In this document: positions 1 to 11,777 of the stretch, one piece after another
Layout of the letters: the number at the start of each line of letters is the position of its first letter
Numbering within the stretch: the stretch's first letter is position 1
Origin: Euptelea pleiosperma
Taxonomy: Eukaryota; Streptophyta; Magnoliopsida; Ranunculales; Eupteleaceae
Reading direction: 5' to 3'
Length of the DNA: 64,000 nucleotides
NCBI GenBank assembly: GCA_035048495.1
Contig: CM068540.1
Coordinates: 14,182,829-14,246,828, forward strand
The notes under the pieces: generated by a model
Database searches by the model: none
What the model saw: the letters and a program-made list of their open reading frames with translations, nothing else
Told to the model about the DNA's origin: nothing
Program-made: the position numbers and the translations under genes

Positions 1-1797
1 TAAAACCAACGGCCCACTGACCGCATGGAGGTTCAGCCCACCCTTTCGTGGATATGCACACTGAAAAGTCTTGATTGTCAATTCTAGAACTTTTAGTATA
101 AATTATATTGTCAAGTTACAAGTTTGTTGAAGACTGGAGCATTGAAGATCAAGTGGACTTCATCAACTCAAAGAAGACTTATAGATGAAGAACAACAACT
201 AAAGAATTCAAGCCGCACTAAAGACAGAGTCAAAGTTCAAACCATGAAGATTTAAAGCAAAAGATCGAAAGCACGTTCTCACTCTACGAACATTCAATTA
301 TCAAGAATCTCGTGTTACGTATATTTGTGTATATCTAAAGGTATAAAGCACGTATGACAGCAAATCAAAATTTACCCTAGGTGATTCTTTCCTAGTTTGG
401 TATCGTTTGGATGGACAAATACTTAAATTAGTATTTTTCGGAGAAGGTCTAAGAGGCCGACCGACCGACCATTTTGAGCGGCCGACCGGAGTCTTTTGAC
501 TCTGACCGGTCAAAAGGTGCAAGCGACCGAACCTCTCTATATCAGATTTTTCAGGTTTTGATCTAAGTGGGCGACCGGCTAAAATATGCGGTCGACCGAA
601 GTCTGGTCGACCGACTAAAATATGGGGTCGATCCCACCCTTTCTGGATCTCGTTTTGACTCGATCTTTTTTACGAGTTTAGGTTGACTTTGGCCCTTCAA
701 ACGACTATTTTTGGTTCATTTCTATTGAGTGGAGGTTGGCTTATAAATTAGAGTCTTCTCCCCTCATAAGAGCTAACCCAATCAAGAGATCTCTAAACTT
801 CCATCATTTGATTATTATTCTTTGAGTCCAGAGATTTGGAATTTGTGAGAGCTTCATCTGAGCAAAGATGTGTATTCCTTGTGAAGGCTCTAAGTGTTTG
901 AAAAGATTATTAGCTATTGTTTTCTGTAAGCATCTTCTTTCAAGAAGAGGATTACTCTTGGCATCTTTTAGGCGAATTCTTCTCCAAAAGATTCTCCATT
1001 TGATCTTATTCATTTAAAGGTAAGTGTCTCTATGATCAAATCATTTTTGATAGAATTCAAAATTTATGAACACTGAATATTTGTGAATAACTGAGTTGAT
1101 GATTGTAGATCCATGAGAAAATAATTTCTCTAAATAGACTATGGGCATAGGCTGACTCTCTAAGTGAGCGAGAAGTGATTCTCGTTAGATTAAAACTAAG
1201 TGATATCTTAGTTAGTTGATTATTTATTTCAATTGGATATGTTGTAATGCATTATTGAGATAATATAATATTACTCGTGTTGAGTATTGGACAGTGGATG
1301 TAGGTGTGGAGTCACCGAACCACTATAAATCTGAGTCTCATGTGATTGTGAATGTTTGCATTTTTTATCTGATATTTTTTCATATCTATGTTCTGTTGAT
1401 GATTTGTATCTTGATTGTTTGATCATTTTTCGCCTTGTATGATCATTAATTTTTAATCCATATAGAATCTCCAGAAAAATTAAAAATTATCCTATTCACC
1501 CCCCTGTAGGACATAACGTGGTAATTAAAAGAGAATTTCACACACCAAAAATGACCTTGATTGGAAACTCTAACCATTAATTAAATTTTAATACTTTTTA
1601 AGATGTGATTCCGTTGGATTCAACCATTTTTTTAATAATAAAACCAATGGCTAAAAATCATCAAACAAGCTGATTTTTTGTATGAATGTCTACCAAGGGG
1701 TGAGCTAAACATCCATATGGTCAGTGGACCTAGATGGCAACGGTGAATAACAAAGCCGCGTCAGGTATACGTTCTTACATCATAACCTTTTTCTCTT
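1..1797. mobile_element. MITE copy, rearranged and split by a solo LTR (62-1540)
   Basis: Window bases 1-61 and 1541-1797 join into the right half of the family seen at 40083-40471, ending TTACATCATAACC. The left part lies outside the window. The sequence at bases 1-30 jumps from the element centre (AAACCAACGG) directly to a subterminal block (CCCACTGACC), a chimeric junction also present at 2545. Confidence 0.75.
62..1540 (+). mobile_element. Solo LTR of a Sirevirus-type copia element, target duplication CACAC
   Basis: Starts TGAAAAGTC and ends GAGAATTTCA, flanked by CACAC at 57-61 and 1541-1545. It is homologous in reverse orientation to the LTRs at 46582-47955 and 61585-62388, whose element has Sirevirus pol genes. 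It contains a cluster of GGTCGACC-like motifs (about 425-650). The 3' end holds the CACCCCCCTGTAGGACATAACG block near 1496. No internal sequence is left, as expected after LTR-LTR recombination. Confidence 0.88.
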
Positions 1798-2185
1798 TGG
1801 GGTTTTAGACTTCGAACTCTCAGCTCTCGGTCTCTCCTTGCTCACATGTCACAGCGGCAACGGCAAGGCAGGACACATGAGCACCTCATTCCACAGCAGC
1901 ACAAGTACCTTCTTCTCTCTCTCTCGCTCTCTCGCTCTTCTTTCCTCTCCTGGTCTCCTCTCATTTGAATGTTTTTATTTGTATGTTGTTTTTTTGCTGC
2001 AATTGATGGGTGTTTGATGGGAGTTTCTGAAAAGGTCGAAAGGCTAAATTTGATGGGAGTTTTTTTTACTGTTTAAAGCGATATGTGTCTAAGTTTCGGT
2101 CATTTCTTGAATGCTCCAGCTTCAATACTCATGTTTTTTTTTCTCTTTTTTAAATTAATTATGTTAACTGACAATGAAAATATTG
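1798..2185 (+). repeat. Tandem duplication, first copy (pyrimidine-rich, promoter/5'UTR-like)
   Basis: After the MITE comes a CT-rich stretch (CTCTCTCTCTCGCTCTCTCG near 1916) and a T-rich tract. The same order appears at 2834-2955 and, after a retrotransposon, at 11091-11357: GCACCTC, GCACAAGT, CTCATTTG, TGCTGCAATT, GATGGGAGTTTTTTTT, CATTTCTTGAATGCTCCA. The look is that of a 5' UTR followed by an intron, but no coding exon was found. The stretch to 2390 is AT-rich with no recognised feature. Confidence 0.7.
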
Positions 2186-2389
2186 TGGCCATGAGTGTTG
2201 CTCCAGCTGCCATAGTCATGGCCAAAACTGAAAACGTTTCCGTATTTTCAGTCCGAAACTGGGCGAAACCAAAGTGAAACCAACGAAACCAATATATTTT
2301 TTATTTTTTTTCAAAAATTTATCATAAAACGACACACCAGGTGCATCGCTTACTATTTAATTTTTTTTAAAAATTCAACATATATACAT

Positions 2390-2833
2390 AAAATGGGCCA
2401 TCTGACTGCACGGATGTTCAACCCACCTCATCATTGAATATACATACCAGGAATCACCCCGATTGGTATCTATAGCATTAGATTTTAGTCCTTTTTAAGG
2501 CGTGATTCTTACCGTTGGATTGAACCATTTTTCCTTTTTAGTACTAAAACCAACGGCCCACTGACCACATGGATGTTCAGCCCACCCCTTCGTGGATATG
2601 CACACCAAAAATCACCCTGATTGGTAACTCTAGCCATTAAATTTTAATACTTTTTAAGACGTGCTTCTAGCCATTGGATTCAACTATTTTTTTAGTGCTA
2701 AAACCAACGGCTAAAAATATCAAACAAGTTGATTTTTGGTATTGATCGGCTAAACATCCATATGGTTAGTGGACTCAGATGGCAACGATGAATAATAAAG
2801 CCGCACCAGGTATATGTTGTTACATCATGACCC
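2390..2833. mobile_element. MITE copy with internal duplication or rearrangement
   Basis: Related to the element at 40083-40471. It starts near GGGCCATCTGACTGCACGG and ends GTTACATCATGACCC at 2833, the reverse complement of the family's GGGTCATGATGTAAC tip. It is longer than the family norm because a subterminal block (CCCACTGACCACATGG) follows the centre, at about 2545-2600. It lies just left of the second copy of the 0.7 kb tandem duplication. Confidence 0.7.
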
Positions 2834-2955
2834 TTTTCTCTTTTGGGTTTTAAACTTCGAACTCCTAGCTCTCGGTCTCTTGACTCTCTCCTTCTTCAAC
2901 GAAGAAAAAGAAAAACTCACAGTAATAGCAGTGACGGCGAGGCGAGACGCCTGAG

Positions 2956-4514
2956 TGAAAGTAGGATTTTTCCATGTCGTTGGATCGGAAACCCTTGATT
3001 TCAACAATATTTGTAATTTCTCCGAATTTGTTCACTTAATCTGCAAATAAACAGACTTGCACAGTGGCTCGTGTCGGATATCATCCACACTTAGGATTAG
3101 TTAGCACAATAAGAAACAAGAATAATCAGAAAATGCTCAGAATAAATGAAAGGGTGAGAATGGTGGAGGTTGATTTAAAATATGCTTGAGATTGTTGTTA
3201 AAACTATTAGAATGAGAAAAACATAAGAGAAATGAAATGAAAAACACAATAAATGAAAATAACTTAAACTTGAATTTAAAACTTGTTCATTAAACTAAAA
3301 ACAAATGCTTGTTTAAATGCTTTACAAGGGAAATAACATTAAACCAAATTAATCTAGAAAGTCATTAAAATATTACTTTAGAAAGCATGCATAGGTAGAG
3401 AGGGAAAGAAGAGAGAAAAAGAATGTAGGAAGGTTAGAGAGATGAATTAAAGAGAAGCTTACCATTGAAGAGGTAGATGGTGCAACTCCGATTGGATCGA
3501 CCTCAATAGGATTGAGGATTGTAGCCTTTGATTGTGGCGGATGGAATGGGCAGCAAGAAGACGTTGCTACTTGACGCTTTGCACCTCGAGGTGGAGGCTT
3601 TAATGGTGAGCTCGCCGGAGTTGCTCACCGGAGAAGAAGGGTGAAGAAGAAGAAGAGAAAGAAAGAAGAAAGAGAGGAAGAGAAGGGGGAGGGAACCAAC
3701 CAAGAAAAAGAGATCGTAGATCTCTTATAGACTTTTTTTCCTTTTTGCTTATTGTAAAAATGATGACCGTTGGATCTAGAGAGATCCAACGGTTGGGAAT
3801 GGGTTAGTTAGATGAGAGAGAGAGAGAGTGACTAGGATAGAGAGATATGGGGGAGAGAAGAATCGGTCAAGTGAGGCCAATTCTCTCTTGTTGTTGCAAA
3901 TGGGCATGGGCATGGGTCATGGGCATGGGCATGGGCCATGATAGATAGAAAGAGAAATAGGAGAGAGGTGAGAGAAAAATACAAAAATAAAAGCATTGGA
4001 GGGTCTTGAACCCTAGTCTTCTTTATTCTCTCTCGTCCGCTCCACTAATTAGTCAAACTTATCCTTTGATGTCAATTGGTGTGACCTTTAACACCTAAGT
4101 CCTTCTCTTGGTCTCAGCTATTCTTCTCTCTCTTAGTCTTTGTTCCGGCTCTACGATCTTCTAACTTTGCCCGTACATGTCTTCTATCTTTTTATCCTAG
4201 CCTGTTGACTCTTTAAGCTTTGATAGAAGTCTTCTGTGGTCGATCATGGGCCCGCCAGTCCTCGAGAATCGCCCGATAGGGTCTCCTACAAATGAAAAAG
4301 CGCGTAATGAGATTCAACTAAAATGGCTTGATACTGGATTATCCGAAATGCGTATATTTCATGCAAATAGTCAATTTTCATCTAAAGAATGCGTTCTACG
4401 CAATGAAAGAAACTCTTACGTGGAAAAGTCGACGAAAAGACAAGTTTTACGTAGGAGAATGCGACATCGCTATAAGGATAATGGCTTAAAATAAGTACTT
4501 TTGAGCGAATATCA
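2956..4514 (-). repeat. 3' LTR of the pol-less gypsy element (1,559 bp)
   Basis: Homologous to 9491-11085. The differences include a shorter ATGGGC hexamer array (about 3899-3947) and scattered substitutions. It shares its start (TGATATTCGCTCAAAAGT on minus) and end with the solo LTRs at 49291-51866 and 52512-55291. Confidence 0.88.
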
Positions 4515-6098
4515 CAACCCTCAACTAGCATATTGCCAATCCTTGGCAATTATTGCGAAATAAGTGAGCGAAAAAGGGCTAGGCATAACATGCTAGAAAA
4601 CTTATTTGCATTACTCAGAAAAAACTCTGTTTTGTCAGATTATTTTAAGGATGCAAGAAATCATTCACAAATTAGAACTAATCAGCAAAATGCAACACTT
4701 CTACAAATGGACCTTCAAACAAAATATTACTCAGACTCAGTGTGTGTGTGTGTTTAACATCATCCTTATCTGGCAGTAGAGATATCTGGATCTCCTTAGA
4801 GACTCTATGCCTCAACCTCAATCCTCACTTGTATACCACTCAGAAGTGAATCACTCAGAAATGGTTTTATACTTTTCTCTCAAACTATATGTGGGGAGAT
4901 GAATATAAAAACTGGCAAACGTCTCACATATATAGTTCTTGAATGGAGGGTATAAGAAGATTTAAGAAGATCTCATGATTGGAGTGTCATATCACTTAAG
5001 AACGTTAGATCAAACTCTATAATTTCTCTTTTCTCCATTCTCTACACTTGAGGATGGTATAAATCTAGAATCAAATAGGACTTGTATAGGTTGTATTGAG
5101 GCTTGGGATAGGTTAAGAAAAGAAGGATATTCTGGTATTCAAAAATTCTGAGAGGGTATCTCACTATTCTTTACAACTTTTTCTAGGGGTAATATTTCCT
5201 TGACTTTTCTTCTTTTCTTTTTCTAATTTTTGTCTTTTTGGCTATTCTTCAACCTTTCTACTTTTTTTTTTTTTTTTTTTCTTTCTGATCATATTTCTTC
5301 TCAGCTCGAACCATTTATTTTCTTTTCTTTTATTTTTCTTTTTTGGTTTATATCTTTTCATGATCATACCAAATACTCTTTGATCCCTCTCAAAAGTAGG
5401 TTATCGTATTGAACTCTTTTTTGGGATTGGGTTTTTGGTTGATGGGTTAGCAAGAAAAGGTTTTCATCAACAGGCTCAAAAATGGTTTCTAACGGTATAG
5501 ATGTTAAGGAAGCTAAAATGTTTGATTGGCTAAAAAGATGGCCTATATCATTTTTTAGGGTTTGTAGTTTCATCTTTGATGTCTCGAATAGACATATAGA
5601 AAGTTCTTTATGTAATAATCCGAATTTGATATCGTTCTAAGTTCCTTGACCAAAGCAAAGGTTAATGAGACCACTCAATAGAAATATTAGGGGACTAGAA
5701 GAATTGTGAGTCATCTTGTGACTCAGAATAATTTTATAACCCTCAGAAATAATGAAAAGCTCAAAAGCTCACTGGGTTAGGTCTCCACAATTGTTTTTCT
5801 TGGATCTCTAGATAATCTAAACTTTGGATAATTTTGACGTTGATATGTGAACATTTTTGCTGAATCTGAGTTTTCAAAGATTTTTCAATCCACTGTAGTA
5901 ATGTTTGCTTTCAAACTGAATGAAGAGCTAATAAGTGATTTTTCAAAACAGACATCATTTTCAATAAATAGACTTTCCATAAACTTTTTACTCATCAAGT
6001 CAGGACATTTTTGAAAATCACATGAAATCACACCAAAAAACACAAGGTTTCTCTCTTTCTCTATTTTTTTTTTCAAAAGCAAAACATGAGTTTTGGTA

Positions 6099-6142
6099 AA
6101 CACCCACCCCCCAACTTAAACACGGCACTGTCCTCAGTGCTC
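6099..6142 (-). other. Internal purine tract typical of Athila/Tat elements
   Basis: On the minus strand: GAGCACTGAGGACAGTGCC, then GTTTAAGTTGGGGGG. A comparable 'gaggacagtg ... taagttggggg' block follows pol in Athila/Tat-type elements. Here pol is missing but the block is kept. The 1.6 kb between it and the 3' LTR (4515-6098) has no gene that could be recognised; 5263-5280 is a poly-T run. Confidence 0.55.
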
Positions 6143-6463
6143 ATGATCGAGACATAAATAGATGAAAAATCGATAATTCATTATGCAAGAGTTTAGGAAG
6201 TATTTTACCAAATTGGCATAAATTGGACCTTGTGTGGTACCCAATGATCTGCAAAATGAATGTACCTGCATGTCCAAATAGATTTGACAATAATATATGC
6301 ATGGGACTCTCGTAACTCTAGGAATATCGGAATTGTCTTTCTGAAAGCGCTAAGTTTTACGTTTTCAGCTAGACATGACGGATGTATATCAAGTACCCCC
6401 AACCAGGTTAAAACTCAAGGAGACTGAGTGAATCTGCAGTCTTCTAAGGTGGAACAATGACTG

Positions 6464-7944
6464 TTATCCTATCCCTTGTCTAGGTATACCTGTATAGAAC
6501 AGGTCTTTCTCAGTGTAAACTGAGAGAAGGATAGTAAGTGCTCTTTGTAGACCCGCAAAAACATGTAGTTCAGCTGGGAGGGATCGAAGCTTCTCAGTAA
6601 AGACTGAGATGAGAGCAGTAGTGGGTTCTCTGGCCATGGTTAGCAGAGCCGCAAACTCATTGAGTTTAGCGGGAATGTATCTGAATGGAGTAGACTCCTG
6701 CAGATCAGTAATACCAAAATTGTCTGACTCCGAGATGAAGTCAGACTCAAAGTGTTCTTGACACTGGGATAATTTTTTCTCTGGAGAGTCCTGAATTAGA
6801 CTCTCTACGGCACACGGTGTATCGACAATATCGACGTATGTTGGCTGTTCAAGAATGGTAACCTCTTCTTTGAGTTTGTTAAATGCCGTCGACATGTTAT
6901 CGTCCCCACACCCAATATGTGTATCAGCGATGGTGAGGAATGGTGGGGCCAGGACAACTGGGACTGCACTATCTAGACAGTGCTTAGTGTCTGGAATGTA
7001 TGCTTCAGGTGCAGACAATGAAGTTTCAAAGGCAGATAATTCCTCTAAGCTAGGTTCAAAAGTCGGTGCTTTGAAGGACACCGAAGATGGAGACTCGTGC
7101 TCATCAATATTGTAGTCCGATCCTTTGTTTGTAGCAACAACAATTTCTTCTTGTAAAGTCTGGTACTAGGTCCAGTTGTGCGAATCCTCATTTGGACTGT
7201 GGCCATAGTATTCCCCTCTGGATAAGGCATAGGTAGGCTAGTGAAGTTGACTTCCTCTCTCTCTGATTCTAACTTACTTAGACGATGTTCCAAGCTCTCC
7301 ATGGAGTGCTGTTGTTGGATGATATATTGAGAGAGGAGTTCTTCTAGACTAGGTTTAGTAGCAGACTGTGGCTGTTCAACTAAAGGAAGCTGAGGTGCCT
7401 GCTCTTGAATGTAGTCTGACTGAGTATGAAAGTTATAGGATTGAAGTGACTCGGGGACTATCTGTTGACTCTAAAAATCCTGCGGGGTCCACTGTTGATC
7501 AAAATATTCAGTCTGTGGATCGGGTTGGTACTGCGACTGCGAGTACTGCCCATCATATTGTCCACAGGGTTGGTGAAACCCAGAATGATACATATCTTAT
7601 TGCAGTTGCTGTTGAGGAAAAGACTGTTGTTCCCATTCAAAGTTATTATGACTTCCATTGTTCAGATAATATGTGTTATTGTAGTAGGTCTGTAGCGGAA
7701 GTTCAAATGTACTAAAATTATAGACCTCTTCCTGGACCGCAACATCAAGGGCAGAAACAGAGTTTCTCAAATCCTTAAGTAAGGATTTTAGCACTGGATC
7801 GCCCTGTGCTTCATATCCCATGGAACTCTGTGACACTGGAGTGTCATGATGACACTCAGGATTGGTATACCAGTGCTCAGAGTTATCTCCTAGATCTTCA
7901 AAGAAATTGTGGTAGGTCTCGAATAGAGGTCGTTCAGCATCCAT
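6464..7944 (-). pseudogene. gag-like region of the gypsy element, broken by indels
   Basis: Starts MDAERPLFETYHNFFEDLG at 7944. Reading continues through a Gln- and Tyr-rich part (about 7600-7370) and KPSLEELLSQYIIQQQHSME into LEHRLSKLES and SLPMPYPEGNTMATVQMRI (7302-7150), then a long acidic ORF (7081-6464). The order SLEELL, LE.RL..L, P..P.GN.MA matches the C-terminal gag layout of Athila/Tat elements (SLE..., LE.Q.GQLA, LPS..NP.GN). Frame changes are needed near 7600, 7370 and 7120. The 205-residue acidic part was not recognised. No CCHC zinc knuckle was found. A homologous fragment lies at 13215-13657. Confidence 0.65.
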
Positions 7945-9465
7945 CAGAGAGATGTGAGTCTCTCAGAGTAGGGAGATAGATTAGGTGGAAGAGAGCGGTG
8001 AGGTAGACTGACTCTCAAATCGAATCAATATCGTGTTGGTTCAAATCTAAATGGGCATATGCTTGAAAAAGCAAGCCCCTAGAGTCGACAAGAGGTTATG
8101 AAATCGAATGAGCCTAAATGATGTACATAGAGCAACAGATAATCCTATTTCTAAACAATCAGGATATTATTATGAATTATCTTGTTTAGTGTAGGGATAG
8201 TGTAGATTATGACAATGGGCGGACCACTGGTTTATCTTCTATTACCCGTCAGACTAACTTTTCACTCTATAGGTTCTCACAAGGATACACTCTTTAAAGC
8301 AAATCCACTAGTACTAACTCAAGTTGACTGCAAGATAATCCGAAGCCTAGATAGACGTGCGGCACATCGGCTGACTTAAGTATGCCTCAGACTAACCGGA
8401 TTTGTCAAGCATGAAGATCAGTTTTCCCAGAAGAGGAGCTAGGGTTGGTTCGTATTCCTAATCCGACACTAAGCTAATCCGACAGACAATCAAGGAGGCC
8501 ATTTATGAGCTCAATATACTTGAGTAGTAGGGACCTATGGGTGTGTTAGATAACAGGGACCCACACTCATGGACTTAATCGACTTGATCTTTGAAGGGGT
8601 CGCTTTATGTGGAGTTTTTCTCGAACACCGATCTAATTGGGCTCTACTTCTTGATTGATTTTAATTTTTGGATGTGGTTGCACAAAAGTTGGAATGACGA
8701 GGTGAGTGATGAAATCCCACCAGTTCAAGTTTGAGCTGGGTTTGCTCTTTATGTATTTTATTATGGCTAAACCAAGTAATTCTGATAAGTGTTGCAAAAG
8801 CAAATAAACAATCGGCACAGTGTTTGCACAATGATCACGATCGCACTCAAGGCGAGGTGTAGAAACTTACCTGCCCGTTGGCTATGCCCGGGGTCTCCTC
8901 CGTGAGATAAGGAGGTGTATCCAAATGGGCTTGGGCCCGACTCCACCTCTTTGAGCTTTCGCTCCCTACTCACTTGGTAAACGCAATCCGCAATCACGTT
9001 AGTCCATAATGGTCTATGGTATGGATTTGGAAGATATACCGCCTTTGAGGTTTCAAGAAACACATAATGATTTAGGGCCGGTATTGTGAATTAGTTCCAA
9101 TTAGGGTTTGAAATTCAACTTTAGCTATTCCCGAATTAGGATTCGGAAATATCTACTTTTAAATTACCCGGAGTTGGAAATCTTCCAAATTGAATCAAAT
9201 AACCAATGGTGATCTAACTAGAAATAACAGAATTGAAATCTGACCCTAATATTTTTAGTATTTTTTAATTAATTAATTATCTAGCAGTTATTCTAAAAGG
9301 AGAGAAAATGAATTCCTAAATTATTACAACTTTGCACTTGGCCGTCCGAGGCATTAAAATAATAAGTGAAAAATATAAAAAGTAAAATGAAAAGTTTTGA
9401 ATTTTTGATCGGATCTTCAATATTAAGTAGCTTTCCGAATTCCGATTTGTCTTTTTGCAATCCCA

Positions 9466-9490
9466 TCAACCGAGCGACAACGGCGCCATT
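9466..9490 (-). promoter_or_regulatory. Primer binding site of the gypsy element (tRNA-Asp-like)
   Basis: Directly after the 5' LTR on the minus strand comes TGGCGCCGTTGTCGC, two bases in. TGGCGCCGTTGCCG-type sites are typical of plant Athila/Tat gypsy elements and pair with the 3' end of a tRNA, usually given as tRNA-Asp. The tRNA assignment is from memory of the family and was not checked against a tRNA sequence. Confidence 0.7.
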
Positions 9491-11085
9491 TGAAATTAAG
9501 ATTTTTTTCGTGTCGTTGGATCAGAAACCCTTGATTTCAACAATATTTGTAATTTCTCCGAATTTGTTCACTTAATCTGTAAATAAGCAGACTTGCATAG
9601 TGGCTCGTGTCGGATATCGTCTGCACTTGGAATTAGTTAGCACAATAAGAAACAAGAATAATCAGAAAATGCTCAGAATAAATGAAAGTTGATTTAAAAT
9701 ATGCTTGAGATTGTTGTTAAAACTATTAGAATGAGAAAAACATAAGAGAAACGAAATGAAAAACACAATAAATGAAAATAACTTAAACTTGAATTTAAAA
9801 CTTGTTCATTAAACTAAAAACAAATGCTTGTTCAAATGCTTTACAATGGAAATAACATTAAACCAAATTAATCTAGAAAGTCATTAAAATATTACCCTGA
9901 AAGCATGTAAAGGTAGAGAGAGAAAGAAGAGAGAAAAAGAATGTAGGAAGGTTAGAGAGATGAATTAAAGAGAAGCCTACCATTGAAGAGGTAGATGGTG
10001 CAACTCCGATTGGATCGACCTCAATAGGATTGAGGATTGTAGCCTTTGATTGTGGCGGATGGAATGGGCAGCAAGGAGACGTTGCTATTTGACGCTTTGC
10101 ACCTCGAGGTGGAGGCGTTAATGGTGAGCTCGCCGGAGTTGCTCACCGGAGAAGAAGGGTGAAGAAGAAGAAGAGAAAGAAAGAAGAAAGAGAGGAAGAG
10201 AAGGGGGAGGGAACCAATCAAGAAGAAGAGATTGTAGATCTCTTATAGACTTTTTTTTTCCTTTTTGCTTGTTGTAAAAATGATGACCGTTGGATCTAGA
10301 GAGATCCAACGGTTGGGAATGGGTTAGTTAGATGAGAGAGGGAGAGTGATTAAGATAGAGAGATATGGGGGAGAGAAAAATCGGTCAAGTGAGACCAATT
10401 CTCTTTTGTTGTTGCAAATGGGCATGGGCATGGGCATGGGCATGGGTCATCGGTATGGGCATGGGTCATGGGTCATGGGCCTCGGTCATTGGCCTAGGTC
10501 ATGGGCCATGATAGATAGAGAGAGAAATAGGAGAGAGGTGAGAGAAAAATACAAAAATAAAAGCATTGGAGGGTCTTGAACCCTAGTCTTCTTTATTCTC
10601 TCTCGTCCGCTCAACCAATTAGTCAAACTTATCCTTTGATGTCAATTGGTGTGACCTTTAACACCTAAGTCCTTCTCTTGGTCTCCAGCTATTCTTCTCT
10701 CTCTTAGTCTTTGTTCTGGCTCTACGATCTTCTAACTTTGCCCGTACATGTCTTCTATCTTTTTATCCTAGCCTGTTGACTCTTTAAGCTTTGATAGAAG
10801 TCTTCTGTGGTCGATCGTGGGCCGGCCAGTCCTTGAGAATCGCCCGATAGGGTCTCCTACAAATAAAAAAGCGCGTAATGAGATTCAACTAAAATGGCTT
10901 GATACTGGATTATCTTAAATACGTATATTTCATGCAAATAGTCAATTTTCATCTAAAGAATGCGTTCTACGCAATGAAAGAAACTCTTACGTAGAAAAGT
11001 CGACGAAAAGATAAATTTTACATAAGAGAATGCGACATCGCTATAAGGATAATGGCTTAAAATAAGCACTTTTGAGCGAATATCA
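9491..11085 (-). repeat. 5' LTR of the pol-less gypsy element (1,595 bp)
   Basis: Minus-strand LTR aligned with 2956-4514. It carries a perfect hairpin around 10286-10314 (ACCGTTGGATCT, AGAG spacer, AGATCCAACGGT), an ATGGGC-type hexamer array at about 10418-10515 that is longer than in the other LTR, and the pyrimidine-rich stretch seen in other LTRs of this family. A TATA-like TCTATAAGAG occurs on the minus strand near 10240. Confidence 0.88.
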
Positions 11086-11777
11086 CTAAGCACCTCCTTC
11101 CATGGTAGCACAAGTCTCCTCCTCTCTCTCTCATGTTCTTCTTCCCTCTCCCAGTCTCCCCTCATTTGTATGTTTTTTTGTTTGTTGTTTTTTGCTGCAA
11201 TTTGAGGGGTGTTTCTGAAAAAGGCTGAATTTGATGGGAGTTTTTTTTTATTGTTTATGGTGATACATTTCTAAGTTTCGACCATTTCTTGAATGCTCCA
11301 AGATGCAACACTGGTGGATTTTTTTATTATTAATTAAATACGTTAATAGACAATGAAATCATAAGCCTCACACTTCATCTCTTCCCCTGAATTGAAGTTC
11401 CAGATTGGAGATTTTGATTTTGATTTTATTTTTGTGTTGGAATTTTGGTTCTCTTGTTACTAAGTTTGGAATTTTTAGTACATAGTTTGTGGTTTTGATT
11501 CATTAGTTAAGATTTTGGGAGCTTATGATTTGTGTTTTGGGGTGTCAGCATTTAGGGTTTGGTTAAGCCTAGATGTAATTGATTATTGCGAAAAGTACCA
11601 AAAAGTCTGTAGTGTACGCACGACTCGACCATTCAAGCCGTAGGAAAATTTTTGGTTCTATTTAATATTGCTTTATCAAAAGATTGACTAATAAGTCTTC
11701 TTTGGTTACTTTTACTGTTAAATATATTTTAAATCAGAAAGAAAAGATGACAATGCCCTTATCCTTGACTGACAATA

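Larger units (their letters stand above)
2956..11085 (-). mobile_element. Non-autonomous Ty3/gypsy (Athila/Tat-type) retrotransposon, complete with both LTRs, no pol
   Basis: On the minus strand the 5' LTR is 9491-11085 and the 3' LTR 2956-4514. They align throughout and both run TGATATTCGC to CTTTCA or ATTTCA. The flanks are CTGAG (2951-2955) and CTAAG (11086-11090), a target duplication with one change. A primer binding site follows the 5' LTR. The 5 kb internal region has a Gln-rich gag-like block with indels but no protease, reverse transcriptase or integrase motifs. An Athila-like purine tract block lies at 6099-6142. The target is the second copy of the tandem duplication; the first copy shows the empty site (GAGCACCTC near 1878). 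Confidence 0.88.

Noticed and set aside
8767..9063. 98-residue minus-strand ORF in the gypsy element leader
   Set aside because: No recognised motif and no homologue in the related fragment at 11778-13657; kept only as unassigned internal sequence.
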